This document shows, in pieces, positions 6,225 through 13,193 of a DNA stretch of 22,009 nucleotides (the first letter of the stretch is position 1; the number at the start of each line of letters is the position of its first letter). A program made the position numbers and the translations under genes. The stretch comes from a virus. The notes beneath the pieces are model-generated. The model did not search any database, was not told the origin of the DNA, and worked only from the letters and a program-made list of their open reading frames with translations. The stretch is from IMG/VR virus record IMGVR_UViG_3300024518_004225, positions 1 through 22,009 of that record. The stretch is one strand, 5' to 3'.

Positions 6225-6437
6225 TTATTCGCCTTCTTCTAGGTCGCCAGCTAGCGCTGTAATATGCGGCATCGGGGCAACTTTGGACCTCACTACTTCA
6301 CCACTTCCGATTGCGGCTGCGACCACGGCCAGAATGAGTGGTGTGGGCAAGCCTTCGACGTAGTGACTAGCGAGGGCGAGGAGCGCCACTGCTAGGGTGT
6401 AGATGCGAACCGGTTCGTTTTTGAGCTTATTGATCAT
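6225..6437 (-). CDS. Small membrane protein, holin-like
   Basis: Two predicted membrane spans, about residues 11-28 (RIYTLAVALLALASHYV) and 33-50 (PLILAVVAAAIGSGEVV), with a short charged N-terminus and an acidic C-terminus ending DLEEGE. Size of 70 aa and two spans fit class II holins and other small phage membrane proteins; function cannot be decided from sequence. AAAGG precedes the ATG by 6 nt. Last of four contiguous membrane-protein genes on the minus strand, 9 nt after the stop of the preceding gene. Confidence 0.75.
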   Translation of the reverse strand: MINKLKNEPVRIYTLAVALLALASHYVEGLPTPLILAVVAAAIGSGEVVRSKVAPMPHITALAGDLEEGE

Positions 6438-6446
6438 GCTGGGCCT

Positions 6447-7001
6447 TTAGGGTATTGGTGCATCTACATCAAGATACAGGAATGTTTGGTCCGGCTGAAA
6501 ATGGGTTGATGCTGTAGCCGACTTAAGGGCGTTGACGTCATAGACCACGTCGTTTCGTAGCTGGTACAGAACGCCGGTGTGTATGTCATCAGGAATAATC
6601 TGGGCGCTATTAGTGTCCGTTTGGCATCCCGGCTCTAATATAGTCGATCCATATATCTGGACTTGCCCTATTGCAAACGAGATAGCGGGCTGTTCTTCGA
6701 TATCATCAAAGACACTGTATTGTCCGTGAACATCAATCCAACGGTTCACGATAGCGTCCCTAGTGCCGTCATTGCAGAAGTCTTGTGACCATATGACGGG
6801 CTGTCCCTTTCGGATGACCGGTACGCCCGAGGATGTATACTCTTCAGTCAGTATTGGTGTGCGGTCGCCCATCGTTATCTGACCCGCTGGCTCTACGAAC
6901 ATAGCAATGATGAACAGGGTCATGGCGATGGTTACTGCAAGCATAATGAAAATGAACGTGTTCAATACACGGTATCGTCTGTGCCCGTGGCTGGCAATCA
7001 T
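6447..7001 (-). CDS. Membrane-anchored extracytoplasmic protein, 184 aa
   Basis: Basic N-terminus (ASHGHRRYRVLN), one membrane span at about residues 14-36, then a soluble domain of about 145 residues predicted outside the membrane. The soluble part is rich in beta strands (GVPVIRKGQPVIWSQDFC, TFLYLDVDAPIP) and has only two cysteines, Cys76 and Cys126, which could form a disulfide. No family is recognised. ATG overlaps the TAA of the XhlA-like gene (TAATG). Possible roles include spanin-like, surface or sensor partner for the PAS protein encoded upstream; none is proven. Confidence 0.7.
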   Translation of the reverse strand: MIASHGHRRYRVLNTFIFIMLAVTIAMTLFIIAMFVEPAGQITMGDRTPILTEEYTSSGVPVIRKGQPVIWSQDFCNDGTRDAIVNRWIDVHGQYSVFDDIEEQPAISFAIGQVQIYGSTILEPGCQTDTNSAQIIPDDIHTGVLYQLRNDVVYDVNALKSATASTHFQPDQTFLYLDVDAPIP

Positions 7002-7240
7002 TATATACTCCCTGTGGAGACCAGAATAAGGCCCATCAGTGACGCTAGGACACTTAGCAGGATTGCTCCTGCCATGCCGTAAACGATCTTCTGAACGGGC
7101 GTAAACTGGAATAGGTGTGTATAGTCGTCGAACTTTGCATCCACGTCGTGAATGTCGTCGCTGAGTGCGTCTAGACGTGCCTCTATGCGTCCGAGCTGGG
7201 CTGCCTGCGCTCGATCGTATTCAGAGTTACCGCTGTTCAT
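7001..7240 (-). CDS. XhlA/holin-like protein with coiled coil and one TM span
   Basis: 79 residues: an N-terminal coiled coil (about 8-40, AAQLGRIEARLDALSDDIHD), then FTPVQKIVYG leading into one membrane span (about 52-74) and a short tail. This is the architecture of the haemolysin XhlA family and of small phage membrane proteins with a C-terminal anchor. Start overlaps the stop of the PAS gene by one base (TAATG), and its own stop overlaps the next ATG in the same way, so all three should be translated together. Lysis function is suggested by family only; no endolysin is near. Confidence 0.72.
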   Translation of the reverse strand: MNSGNSEYDRAQAAQLGRIEARLDALSDDIHDVDAKFDDYTHLFQFTPVQKIVYGMAGAILLSVLASLMGLILVSTGSI

Positions 7241-7917
7241 TATACGTTGTCTCCCGTGCGGAAGTCTTCTAGGATGTGCAGTACGCCGATATAGCCAATT
7301 ACGCCACTCTTGCTCATGATAGGGTACGCTGCACTGCGAAAGGTTAAGCGAATCGACCCATCGCGGTTTACCACCCTAATGCCGTGCCACTCGGCTTTCT
7401 CACCTGCAGAAAACGCCGCGTCATATTTGACGTTCAGTTGGGGTAGGTCGTCAGGGTGAATAAAGTTTTCCCACCCTCGTCCCGGCTCACCAAATTTATT
7501 CGGGCCGAGTAGCTCAAACTCTTCAGCCCCGAATATGTCGCACCCGGCACGGTTCACAAATATAGTGCGTTGATCAGGGTCCGATTCCATGATCGCTGAT
7601 TCGACCTCATCTAGGTATAGTCGCTGTTTACTCTGGGCAGCTTCACTTCCCTCTTCTATACCTATCACCCGTGAGAACAGCGCAGGGTTCGTACCGTTCG
7701 GCCCGAGGTGGTAGCGAGTGTAACGGTCAAGATTGTCGAGCTGGGTCGCTAAAGCTGAGTCGTCGACGGCACCACGGACGCTGTCATGGAACGGGACCAG
7801 AAACAGTCTGCGAAACTGTCGCTGAACTGGCGGTAATTGGAGCAGGGTGAAGAGGGCGACAACCAGCCCTACGAAAGCCGCAGCGAATATAACTACACTC
7901 ATCGGAGTGACGCCCAT
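7240..7917 (-). CDS. Membrane-bound PAS-domain protein
   Basis: One N-terminal membrane span (residues 6-27), a basic juxtamembrane stretch (VQRQFRRLF), a helical linker (50-100) and a PAS domain at about 105-217. PAS_3-type features are clear: an IFVNRAGCDIFG core, WENFIHPDDLPQ (Trp149, His154-Pro-Asp-Asp), EWHGIRVVNRDGSIRL and a terminal IGYIGVLHILED strand. No kinase, GGDEF or other output domain follows, so it ends right after the sensor. PAS domains bind small ligands or partners. First of four membrane-protein genes coupled by 1-nt overlaps. An alternative ATG lies at codon 6; neither has a clear Shine-Dalgarno. A membrane PAS protein is unusual in a phage. Confidence 0.82.
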   Translation of the reverse strand: MGVTPMSVVIFAAAFVGLVVALFTLLQLPPVQRQFRRLFLVPFHDSVRGAVDDSALATQLDNLDRYTRYHLGPNGTNPALFSRVIGIEEGSEAAQSKQRLYLDEVESAIMESDPDQRTIFVNRAGCDIFGAEEFELLGPNKFGEPGRGWENFIHPDDLPQLNVKYDAAFSAGEKAEWHGIRVVNRDGSIRLTFRSAAYPIMSKSGVIGYIGVLHILEDFRTGDNV

Positions 7918-7980
7918 GTGCGAGGATCGGCAATGTCATCAGAGTGTACTGCTAGCTCTAATTTAAGATTTAGACAACGC

Positions 7981-8011
7981 ATAGTAGTGTATACTGATCC
8001 TATCGGGTCAA
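7981..8011 (-). promoter_or_regulatory. Possible promoter for the PAS operon
   Basis: On the minus strand TTGACC (8006-8011) is followed after 19 nt by TACTAT (7981-7986); a TATACA also lies between them but at only 12 nt. The spacing is not ideal. The rest of the 174-nt gap 7918-8091 shows no gene. Confidence 0.3.
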
Positions 8012-8091
8012 GTGAGGTATAACCAACAAGAGTTATTTTACCACACTAGACAGCTTGCAAAGAGAACACATCTCTCCACTGTTGGCTCACC

Positions 8092-8433
8092 TTAAGTCGG
8101 AGCCCAGTCCTCATCAACGCGGTCCTTCCACCATAGGTCATCTGACCTACAACGATCACACGGATAAACTGTGCCGTCAGGCTTCTCGACCCATCCATCG
8201 GCACACTTACATGCTCGAAAAAACTCCTCTTTCGGTGTACCTTTACCAATCCACCACTTCAAATAGTTGGCAGCGAGTAGGTAAGAGATGGCTGGAGGAT
8301 CTTCTTCTGGAAGAAAGTTGCCATAAATAAAGTTTGCTGCTTTTGCCTGACCTTCCGGGGATATCTCGGCAAGTTGATCTAGGTAGGTTTCTATCCTACG
8401 AAGCTCTTCTTCTATTGAGAATTTACGAAACAC
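8092..8433 (-). CDS. Hypothetical protein with Cys4 zinc motif, 113 aa
   Basis: GTG start overlapping the end of the helicase-loader gene by 11 nt, with GAAGGGAT 6-7 nt upstream. The first 60 residues are helical (EEELRRIETYLDQLAEISPEG); the C-terminal part has CKCADGWVEKPDGTVYPCDRC, a CxC...CxxC arrangement that resembles DnaJ-type or replication-associated zinc knuckles. Placement directly after the loader suggests a replication-related role, which is inference. A weak 5-bp hairpin (AGAGA/TCTCT) lies after the stop, not convincing as a terminator. Confidence 0.72.
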   Translation of the reverse strand: MFRKFSIEEELRRIETYLDQLAEISPEGQAKAANFIYGNFLPEEDPPAISYLLAANYLKWWIGKGTPKEEFFRACKCADGWVEKPDGTVYPCDRCRSDDLWWKDRVDEDWAPT

Positions 8434-9127
8434 GCCTATCCCTTCCGGGGATGATTCTCGTAACAGACCCTCCGAAGAGGCGTGAGATTACACGCTCGGA
8501 GATATTATCTGTGTACTCTTCTTCGATCAAGTTGGTGGTCACGATAGTTGGAAGCTGCCATTGCCAGCGGTAGTCTACGATAATGAATAGGCGTTCCTCC
8601 ACCCATTCCGTCGTGCGTTCTGAACCAAGGTCGTCTAAACAAAGAACGTCACAAGTCTTGACGCTTTCAAGGATGGCACGCGCCTGATCTTGCTGTCTCA
8701 TGTCGTCGAACAGCTCGAGAATGTTCCACATCTTGACTTTATGGCCTCGGATGTAGAGTTCTCTGCCGATAGCGTATGAGAGGGCGGTTTTGCCTGTTCC
8801 TGTTGGTCCAGCTAGAACTAGGTTCTTTTTCTTTGAGAAGCCGTCAGCGATCCATTCGTTGCCGATGACTTGTAGTTCTTTCCGCATATTAGCAAGCTTC
8901 TCTGGCTTGTGAATCGGGGGAACTCTATCTTCCCACTTTTCGTCGCGGGAAATGCGAACGGATGCATTTCGACGTTTAAGAGATTCTGCAGCGGCTTCGC
9001 GTGAAATCTCAACGTCTTCGTCGGTAACCTCAGGCTCCTCCGATGACATTTCAGCAAGGCGTTTGATGCGATCGCGCACCCTCTGCTTTTCTTCTTCGAG
9101 TTTTTCTTCATCCATCTGGCCCATCAT
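8423..9127 (-). CDS. dnaC: DnaC-like AAA+ replicative helicase loader
   Basis: Loads the replicative helicase onto DNA; IstB/DnaC-type AAA+ ATPase. Visible motifs: a helical N-terminal region with strong charge (residues 1-65), Walker A GPTGTGKT (107-114), Walker B VLCLDDLGS (161-169), sensor 1 TIVTTN (194-199) and an Arg-containing ISERVISRLFGG near the C-terminus. 234 residues is typical. Two adjacent ATGs exist; TAGTGT on the coding strand is 3 nt from the first and 6 nt from the second (9122-9124), so a leaderless start at the second is likely. Divergent from the HNH/initiator operon, with 36 bp between. No helicase gene is in the window, so it may recruit host DnaB. Confidence 0.9.
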   Translation of the reverse strand: MMGQMDEEKLEEEKQRVRDRIKRLAEMSSEEPEVTDEDVEISREAAAESLKRRNASVRISRDEKWEDRVPPIHKPEKLANMRKELQVIGNEWIADGFSKKKNLVLAGPTGTGKTALSYAIGRELYIRGHKVKMWNILELFDDMRQQDQARAILESVKTCDVLCLDDLGSERTTEWVEERLFIIVDYRWQWQLPTIVTTNLIEEEYTDNISERVISRLFGGSVTRIIPGRDRRVS

Positions 9128-9129
9128 GT

Positions 9130-9157
9130 TACACTACGGATCTTCGGATGGTACACT
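9130..9157. promoter_or_regulatory. Divergent promoter region with direct repeat
   Basis: TACACT occurs at 9130-9135 and 9152-9157, exactly 22 bp apart. The second copy lies 6 nt before the ATG of the HNH gene. Read on the minus strand, TAGTGT (9131-9136) lies 6 nt before the second ATG of the helicase loader. Both genes could therefore be leaderless from a 36-bp shared region. Confidence 0.45.
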
Positions 9158-9163
9158 CGGGGG

Positions 9164-9505
9164 ATGGAAGAGGTCTTTCGTGATGGCGAGTACTATGTTG
9201 AGGGCAGTAGCCGTCGCAAGTATGTAGAACGCCCTTGTGGGAAGAGCCATTCTTTGAAGCTTATTTGTCGAGGGTGTGTTAGTGCTCGCGATTTAGCTGC
9301 ACGTAATCGTGCTCAGAATCCTATCATCCCTCATCTTCGGGACTGGGTTTTCAACCGTGACGGGTGGAAGTGTGTCCATTGCGCTTCTCCTGACGACCTG
9401 ACTGCCGACCATATTATTCCCGTGATACAAGGTGGGCGCACTGATCCTGACAATTTGCAGACTTTGTGTCGTCCTTGCAATTCTAGTAAGGGTTCGCGAA
9501 CGTAG
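9164..9505 (+). CDS. HNH endonuclease
   Basis: A 113-residue protein with a complete HNH core: LRDWVFNRDGWKCVHC (first Cys pair CVHC), LTADHIIPVIQGG (catalytic Asp-His), then DPDNLQTLCRPCNSSKGSR (Asn and second Cys pair CRPC). The N-terminal half contains another CGKSH...CRGC, perhaps a second zinc site, and matches the N-terminal extension of some phage HNH proteins. Phage HNH proteins cut DNA for packaging, homing or host-genome breakdown; no terminase is adjacent, so packaging is not supported here. TACACT lies 6 nt before the ATG and there is no spaced Shine-Dalgarno. Confidence 0.88.
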   Translation: MEEVFRDGEYYVEGSSRRKYVERPCGKSHSLKLICRGCVSARDLAARNRAQNPIIPHLRDWVFNRDGWKCVHCASPDDLTADHIIPVIQGGRTDPDNLQTLCRPCNSSKGSRT

Positions 9506-9512
9506 ATCGGTA

Positions 9513-9683
9513 ATGTACGCTTGGCGCATGGAAGCAGAAGAAGATCTATATGTCGATGATGATACCGAGGATCTGGCCGTAGACCATATCCGACCAGCCT
9601 CGTTGGGTGGAAGCTCCCATGAGGGAAACCTACAGATACTCTGTAAGAGTTGCAATTCAGCAAAGAAAGATCGATTCGCATGA
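9513..9683 (+). CDS. Short HNH-like protein lacking the first Cys pair
   Basis: 56 residues with the C-terminal half of an HNH core: LAVDHIRPASLGG (Asp-His), EGNLQILCKSCNSAKKDR (Asn and CKSC). The N-terminal CxxC that normally completes the zinc site is absent; instead residues 7-22 are acidic (EAEEDLYVDDDTED). It begins 7 nt after the stop of the complete HNH gene and its TGA overlaps the ATG of the initiator-like gene. It could be a minimal HNH, a decayed duplicate, or a partner subunit; the frame is intact and codon use normal. No frameshift that would restore an upstream CxxC is apparent. Confidence 0.65.
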   Translation: MYAWRMEAEEDLYVDDDTEDLAVDHIRPASLGGSSHEGNLQILCKSCNSAKKDRFA

Positions 9684-10483
9684 GCATACAGGCAATGAAC
9701 TACGTCTGGGAGCACTCCCAGTACACAGGAACGAAAAAGCTGATCCATATTGCCATAGCAGATGTCGTCAACGACATGCATAACAACGAGTTCTTCATGA
9801 CCAACGATAACCTTGCTGAGAAGGCATCCTGCACGCGCACCTACGCTAATCAGGTTCTCAAAGAGATGGTCGAGGACGGATTGCTGGAACTGGTAGGCAA
9901 AAGGGGTGTTGTGGTTTCCTATAAGTTCCTGTTTAAGGGTGTCAACTCTGTGAACACTAACTGTTCAGAAATTGAACAGTTGACTGTTAACTCTGGCGAT
10001 GGAGGTGTTAACTCTGTGAACACAGAACCCAAAGTAACAAAAGATGGGAACCCAAAGCTAACTAAAGATACGTCCATAAACCCTGAGGTGCAAGAGGTGT
10101 GGGATGCGTATATTGCTACAGTTGAAGAAGTTGAGGGCAAGAAATCCCGGATGAAGTTTACGGACAAGCGGAAAAAGAAGATAACACGCTGGCTAAAGGA
10201 TTATTCGGTTGAAGAACTCACTCTTGCTGTTACAGGCTGGAGATACAGCGCTTGGCATTGTGGTGACAACCCTCAAAGCACCACTTACTACGAGCTTACG
10301 TCGATTCTTGCTGAGGAAGACAGGATTGACAAGCACATCGGCAGGCATGATGAAAAGCAAATCGAGGCTTACCACAAACAAATGAATGCCAACCGGACCA
10401 TAACCGACAAATGGGGACAATCACAAACGAAGACAACAAGTGATATCCTAACCGTTGACGATACGAAAGATTGGGATGACTGA
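9680..10483 (+). CDS. Replication initiator-like winged-helix protein
   Basis: N-terminal winged-helix region (about residues 1-80: TGTKKLIHIAIADVVND, FFMTNDNLAEKASCTRTYA, VLKEMVEDGLLELVG) like HTH_36-type phage replication proteins; a polar linker at 87-125 containing VNSVNT twice; then a helical C-terminal domain (127-220) of the kind seen in phage O/DnaD-like replisome organisers (EVWDAYIATVEEVEG, YSVEELTLAVTGW), and an acidic end. ATG overlaps the preceding TGA (ATGA). Divergent from the helicase loader, which fits an initiator-loader pair. The linker DNA carries iteron-like repeats (9938-10023), as the lambda O gene carries the lambda origin. Family placement is moderate; it could also be a transcription regulator. 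Confidence 0.72.
   Translation: MSIQAMNYVWEHSQYTGTKKLIHIAIADVVNDMHNNEFFMTNDNLAEKASCTRTYANQVLKEMVEDGLLELVGKRGVVVSYKFLFKGVNSVNTNCSEIEQLTVNSGDGGVNSVNTEPKVTKDGNPKLTKDTSINPEVQEVWDAYIATVEEVEGKKSRMKFTDKRKKKITRWLKDYSVEELTLAVTGWRYSAWHCGDNPQSTTYYELTSILAEEDRIDKHIGRHDEKQIEAYHKQMNANRTITDKWGQSQTKTTSDILTVDDTKDWDD
9938..10023 (+). repeat. Iteron-like repeats and inverted repeat, candidate origin
   Basis: Two 20-bp copies (9938-9957 and 10004-10023), identical except for one base, begin GGTGT and end CTCTGTGAACAC. They are 66 bp apart. Between them are a perfect inverted repeat with 9-bp arms (AACTGTTCA at 9959-9967, TGAACAGTT at 9973-9981, 5-nt loop) and a partial third copy TGTTAACTCTG (9985-9995). TGAACA/TGTTCA is shared by all elements. 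Confidence 0.5.
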
Positions 10484-10700
10484 CATCGATCCAGCAATAA
10501 TCCAAATGTATCGAGAAAACGCTACCATCATAGTAGACGTCACCAAAGTAGGAGTGTTCAAATGGAACGCAAGAGTATACGATGACTTTGGATTCTTTGA
10601 CGTCTCAACTACAGTCCATTCTAAGAAAGCTGCTAAGGCGTTCGTTGTTGATCGTCTTGCAGAAGTTGAAGAAACTCTTGGCGGGAGCCTTGATGGCTGA
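10476..10700 (+). CDS. Hypothetical protein, 74 aa
   Basis: ATG overlaps the end of the initiator-like gene by 8 nt. The product has a beta-rich core (ATIIVDVTKVGVFKWNARVYDDFGFFDVS) and a helical C-terminus (SKKAAKAFVVDRLAEVEETLGG), giving an alpha/beta mini-fold without recognisable family. Stop overlaps the next ATG by 8 nt. Probably co-translated with the replication genes. Confidence 0.7.
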   Translation: MTDIDPAIIQMYRENATIIVDVTKVGVFKWNARVYDDFGFFDVSTTVHSKKAAKAFVVDRLAEVEETLGGSLDG

Positions 10701-11028
10701 GCAAGGAGAAGGCGTCGGAATTGGCGTAGCACAAGTGAAGCACGCCCTGATTGCCAGCCTTAGTGTTGTTGGCTCGAAAGAGGATCAGAAACTTCTCGTT
10801 TCGTTCATGTCAGGAGAAGGAGAAATCGTCAACGATTATGGGGAAACATTAGACCCCCTACTTTTCACTTTAGAGATCCTTCCCCATACAGATCGCGGTA
10901 TCCATGAGATGACAGACATGCTCACAGCATGGAAGAACTCGGATACGCCACTTGACGTAACGGTTAGAGAAGATTCAGCCATCTTCTATTCACCGGAGGA
11001 ACAACGCGTTATCAGGATCTCTTTCTGA
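10693..11028 (+). CDS. Hypothetical protein, 111 aa
   Basis: Start at ATG 10693 preceded by GGGAG with 5 nt spacing; longer in-frame starts lie inside the previous gene and would encode an unlikely Leu/Lys-rich leader. Begins MAEQGEGVGIGVAQVKHAL, mixed alpha/beta, with acidic C-terminal half and terminal beta hairpin (DSAIFYSPEEQRVIRISF). No family recognised. Followed at once by a small membrane-protein gene. Confidence 0.68.
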   Translation: MAEQGEGVGIGVAQVKHALIASLSVVGSKEDQKLLVSFMSGEGEIVNDYGETLDPLLFTLEILPHTDRGIHEMTDMLTAWKNSDTPLDVTVREDSAIFYSPEEQRVIRISF

Positions 11029-11067
11029 ATGCGGAAACATGGCTTTACAGGTATTCTGGAGGATATA

Positions 11068-11229
11068 ATGAGTGCTGAAAAACTTAGGCAAGCTATTGCG
11101 TGGATCGTACTAGCTGGCTTTGTCCTATTCTCCACCATCGCTGGATTTTATTACGGGGTAGGAATTGGGTTTGCTGTACTTGGTATCACCTGCGGAATAA
11201 CCGCCCTACTGGTAGGTAACGATAACTGA
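11068..11229 (+). CDS. Small membrane protein, 53 aa
   Basis: Start chosen at ATG 11068 because GGAGG lies 5 nt upstream; the in-frame ATG at 11029 directly after the previous stop has no such signal. Two predicted spans, about residues 8-28 (AIAWIVLAGFVLFSTIAGFYY) and 30-49, with little else. Immediately precedes and overlaps the portal gene (TGATG). Role unknown; small membrane proteins in this place are seen in some phages but no specific family is claimed. Confidence 0.72.
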   Translation: MSAEKLRQAIAWIVLAGFVLFSTIAGFYYGVGIGFAVLGITCGITALLVGNDN

Positions 11230-13124
11230 TGGCATGGAATGCAAAGAGACTACAAGATGTAGCCAAACCTGCCGAGAAGGCAGTTGTTCGAGGCTCCCAT
11301 CGCACCACAGGCTCACAGGTAGCCTACAATGAAGCTTGGGGCAACGAACGTGCCATGGCCGACGCCTTCCAGCGCATCACATGGGTTTATCGAGCGGTAG
11401 ACGCTATAGCTTCAAACGCTGCACGCCTTCCGATCGTTTTGCGTGAAGGAGATCCTTACGACGGTGAAAAGGTTGAAGACTTTGGGCTGTACAAGCTCTT
11501 GAACTCAACCCCGAATGAAGGTGAGGACTCGGTTGCATTTCGTTACCGTTTGAGCGCCCAGCTTCTACTATCCGATAAAGGTTCCTTTATCGAGATTACG
11601 CGTACGCGTGGTGGCGAGATTCTTGCACTCACTCTTCTGCCACCAGAAGCAATGACGATCATCCCTGACACCAAAAAGTTTATCAGCGGATATGAACTTG
11701 ATGTCGACATCATAGTCGACGGTCGGACACAGAGGATTCATAAGGAATACAAGCCAGAAGATATTATATGGATTCGTAAGCCCCACCCGTTCAACCCGTA
11801 TGGAGCCATCACTCCACTCAGTGCTGCCGGTGTTGCGATCGAATCCGACTGGTACGCCAAAATGTACAACCGTAACTTCCTCCTCAACGACGGTCGCCCC
11901 GGTGGTCTCGTTGTCGTCAAGGGAGACATGGCAGAGGAAGACAAGGATGAACTTCGCGCAAAGTTTGGTGGAAACATCTCTCGTGCCGGTCGTATAGCAG
12001 TTATTGCATCTGAGCAGGGAGCGGACTTCGTTGATACTGCTGTGACTCCTAGGGACGCCCAGTACATCGATGGTCGCAAGATCAATAAGGACGAGATCCT
12101 CATGGCGTTTGGTGTGCCTGAGTCTGTACTTGCAAACGCTTCAGGCCGGACATTCGACAACGCAGAAATGGAGCGCCACGTTTTCTGGATGGAGACCATG
12201 ATTCCTCATATGGATCTCATCACTCGCCCCCTAGATGCACTTGACCCGGATGACACCACTTTCATTTCTTACGACTTGAGTAGAGTTGACGTCCTCCAAC
12301 GCATGGAGATGAAGCGCCGCGAGTACGTTCTTCGCGAATACGACGGTGGCACTATTTCGGTTGACGAATATCGGGAAGCAACAGGTAGGGTTCCCGTTGA
12401 GACTGGTCGTAGCAGGATGCTATGGGTGTCCAAGAGTAAAACTCCGGTCACCACCACTGATGGGGAAACCCCCGAAGAGGTTGGGATAATTGAAGACCCT
12501 TCCGTGCGGCCCGGTCGCCCGACCTCAGATGCCGTGACAGAAGAGCCGGAAGACGAACCGGGCGAACGTGAAGACGAACGCCTAACTCCGTTGGACGACA
12601 CAGAGACCACACCTGCCGGTCAAGCGACAGCTTCTCCGGAAATTCAGACGAAAGAAGGAACGGTCACCGAAGAGGGCCGTCAGGACTTTTGGGCTGAGGT
12701 ATCTGTGTCTGCAGCTCGTCGTTTAACTGAACGCTCTGGTAGAGTTGTTAGCGAGAAGGCGAACGGCCACAAATTCCGTAAAGCATTTTTCGACACAGAA
12801 AAGAACTTGGATGAAGTTGTTGACGCCATCTTTGATGAGTCCGTTTGGAATAAGCAGTTCTTCGAAGATTTCCGCCCTCTAGCCAAGAGCATGGTTCACG
12901 AGGCTACGGGTAGAGAGATTGACCTAGAGACGATCAGTATTGTAGCTATCCCCAGTAAGATTCGTTCAGCGGTGTCTGACATCGTTGGGGATGAGCGTTC
13001 GCTGGAGAAGCCAAACATGCAGTATCTCGGTGGTCGCATCGAGCAATCAATAAAGGATATTGCGGATGATCCACAGGTTCAAACAGATCTTCTGGGCTTC
13101 GTGCGGAATTATCTAGTAGAGTAG
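11229..13124 (+). CDS. HK97-type portal protein with C-terminal extension
   Basis: Forms the dodecameric ring at the head vertex through which DNA is packaged. HK97/Phage_portal family features: AFQRITWVYRAVDAIASNAA (residues about 47-65), PPEAMTI...GYELD, a KPEDIIWIRKPHPFNPYG wing region, NRNFLLNDGRPGGLVVV, and GVPESVLANAS near residue 300. The core ends near residue 403; an acidic Pro/Thr-rich linker follows (404-484), then about 145 residues of helical sequence (ARRLTERSGRVV, SVWNKQFFEDFRPLAKSM). Typical HK97 portals are 400-450 aa, so the extension is unusual; it may serve in scaffolding or protease recruitment, or be a fused minor head domain. Start overlaps the previous stop. No terminase gene precedes it. 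Confidence 0.9.
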   Translation: MAWNAKRLQDVAKPAEKAVVRGSHRTTGSQVAYNEAWGNERAMADAFQRITWVYRAVDAIASNAARLPIVLREGDPYDGEKVEDFGLYKLLNSTPNEGEDSVAFRYRLSAQLLLSDKGSFIEITRTRGGEILALTLLPPEAMTIIPDTKKFISGYELDVDIIVDGRTQRIHKEYKPEDIIWIRKPHPFNPYGAITPLSAAGVAIESDWYAKMYNRNFLLNDGRPGGLVVVKGDMAEEDKDELRAKFGGNISRAGRIAVIASEQGADFVDTAVTPRDAQYIDGRKINKDEILMAFGVPESVLANASGRTFDNAEMERHVFWMETMIPHMDLITRPLDALDPDDTTFISYDLSRVDVLQRMEMKRREYVLREYDGGTISVDEYREATGRVPVETGRSRMLWVSKSKTPVTTTDGETPEEVGIIEDPSVRPGRPTSDAVTEEPEDEPGEREDERLTPLDDTETTPAGQATASPEIQTKEGTVTEEGRQDFWAEVSVSAARRLTERSGRVVSEKANGHKFRKAFFDTEKNLDEVVDAIFDESVWNKQFFEDFRPLAKSMVHEATGREIDLETISIVAIPSKIRSAVSDIVGDERSLEKPNMQYLGGRIEQSIKDIADDPQVQTDLLGFVRNYLVE

Positions 13125-13186
13125 ACTAACCCCCCTTTGTATTGTATAGTACAAGAGTCGGGGGAAATCGGCATTAGTGCTAGTAT
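13122..13186 (+). promoter_or_regulatory. Candidate promoter(s) between portal and protease genes
   Basis: TAGACT (13122-13127) with a 17-nt spacer to TATAGT (13145-13150) is one option. TAGTAT (13181-13186), 7 nt before an ATG at 13194, is a leaderless-type option. The same stretch has a TTGTA...TACAA inverted repeat flanked by C5 and G5 runs, which could form a weak hairpin or terminator. Confidence 0.3.
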
Positions 13187-13193
13187 GTTCTTT

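Noticed and set aside
7918-8050. tRNA or small RNA in the gap before the PAS gene
   Set aside because: No cloverleaf, CCA or acceptor stem could be built; only promoter-like elements are visible.
8046-8091. AGAGA/TCTCT hairpin after the 8092-8433 gene as a terminator
   Set aside because: Only five pairs and two to three T; too weak to call.
9432-9512. Longer N-terminus for the short HNH protein inside the first HNH gene
   Set aside because: That extension is an out-of-frame translation of the first HNH core and is hydrophobic/Arg-rich; the ATG at 9513 is more sensible.
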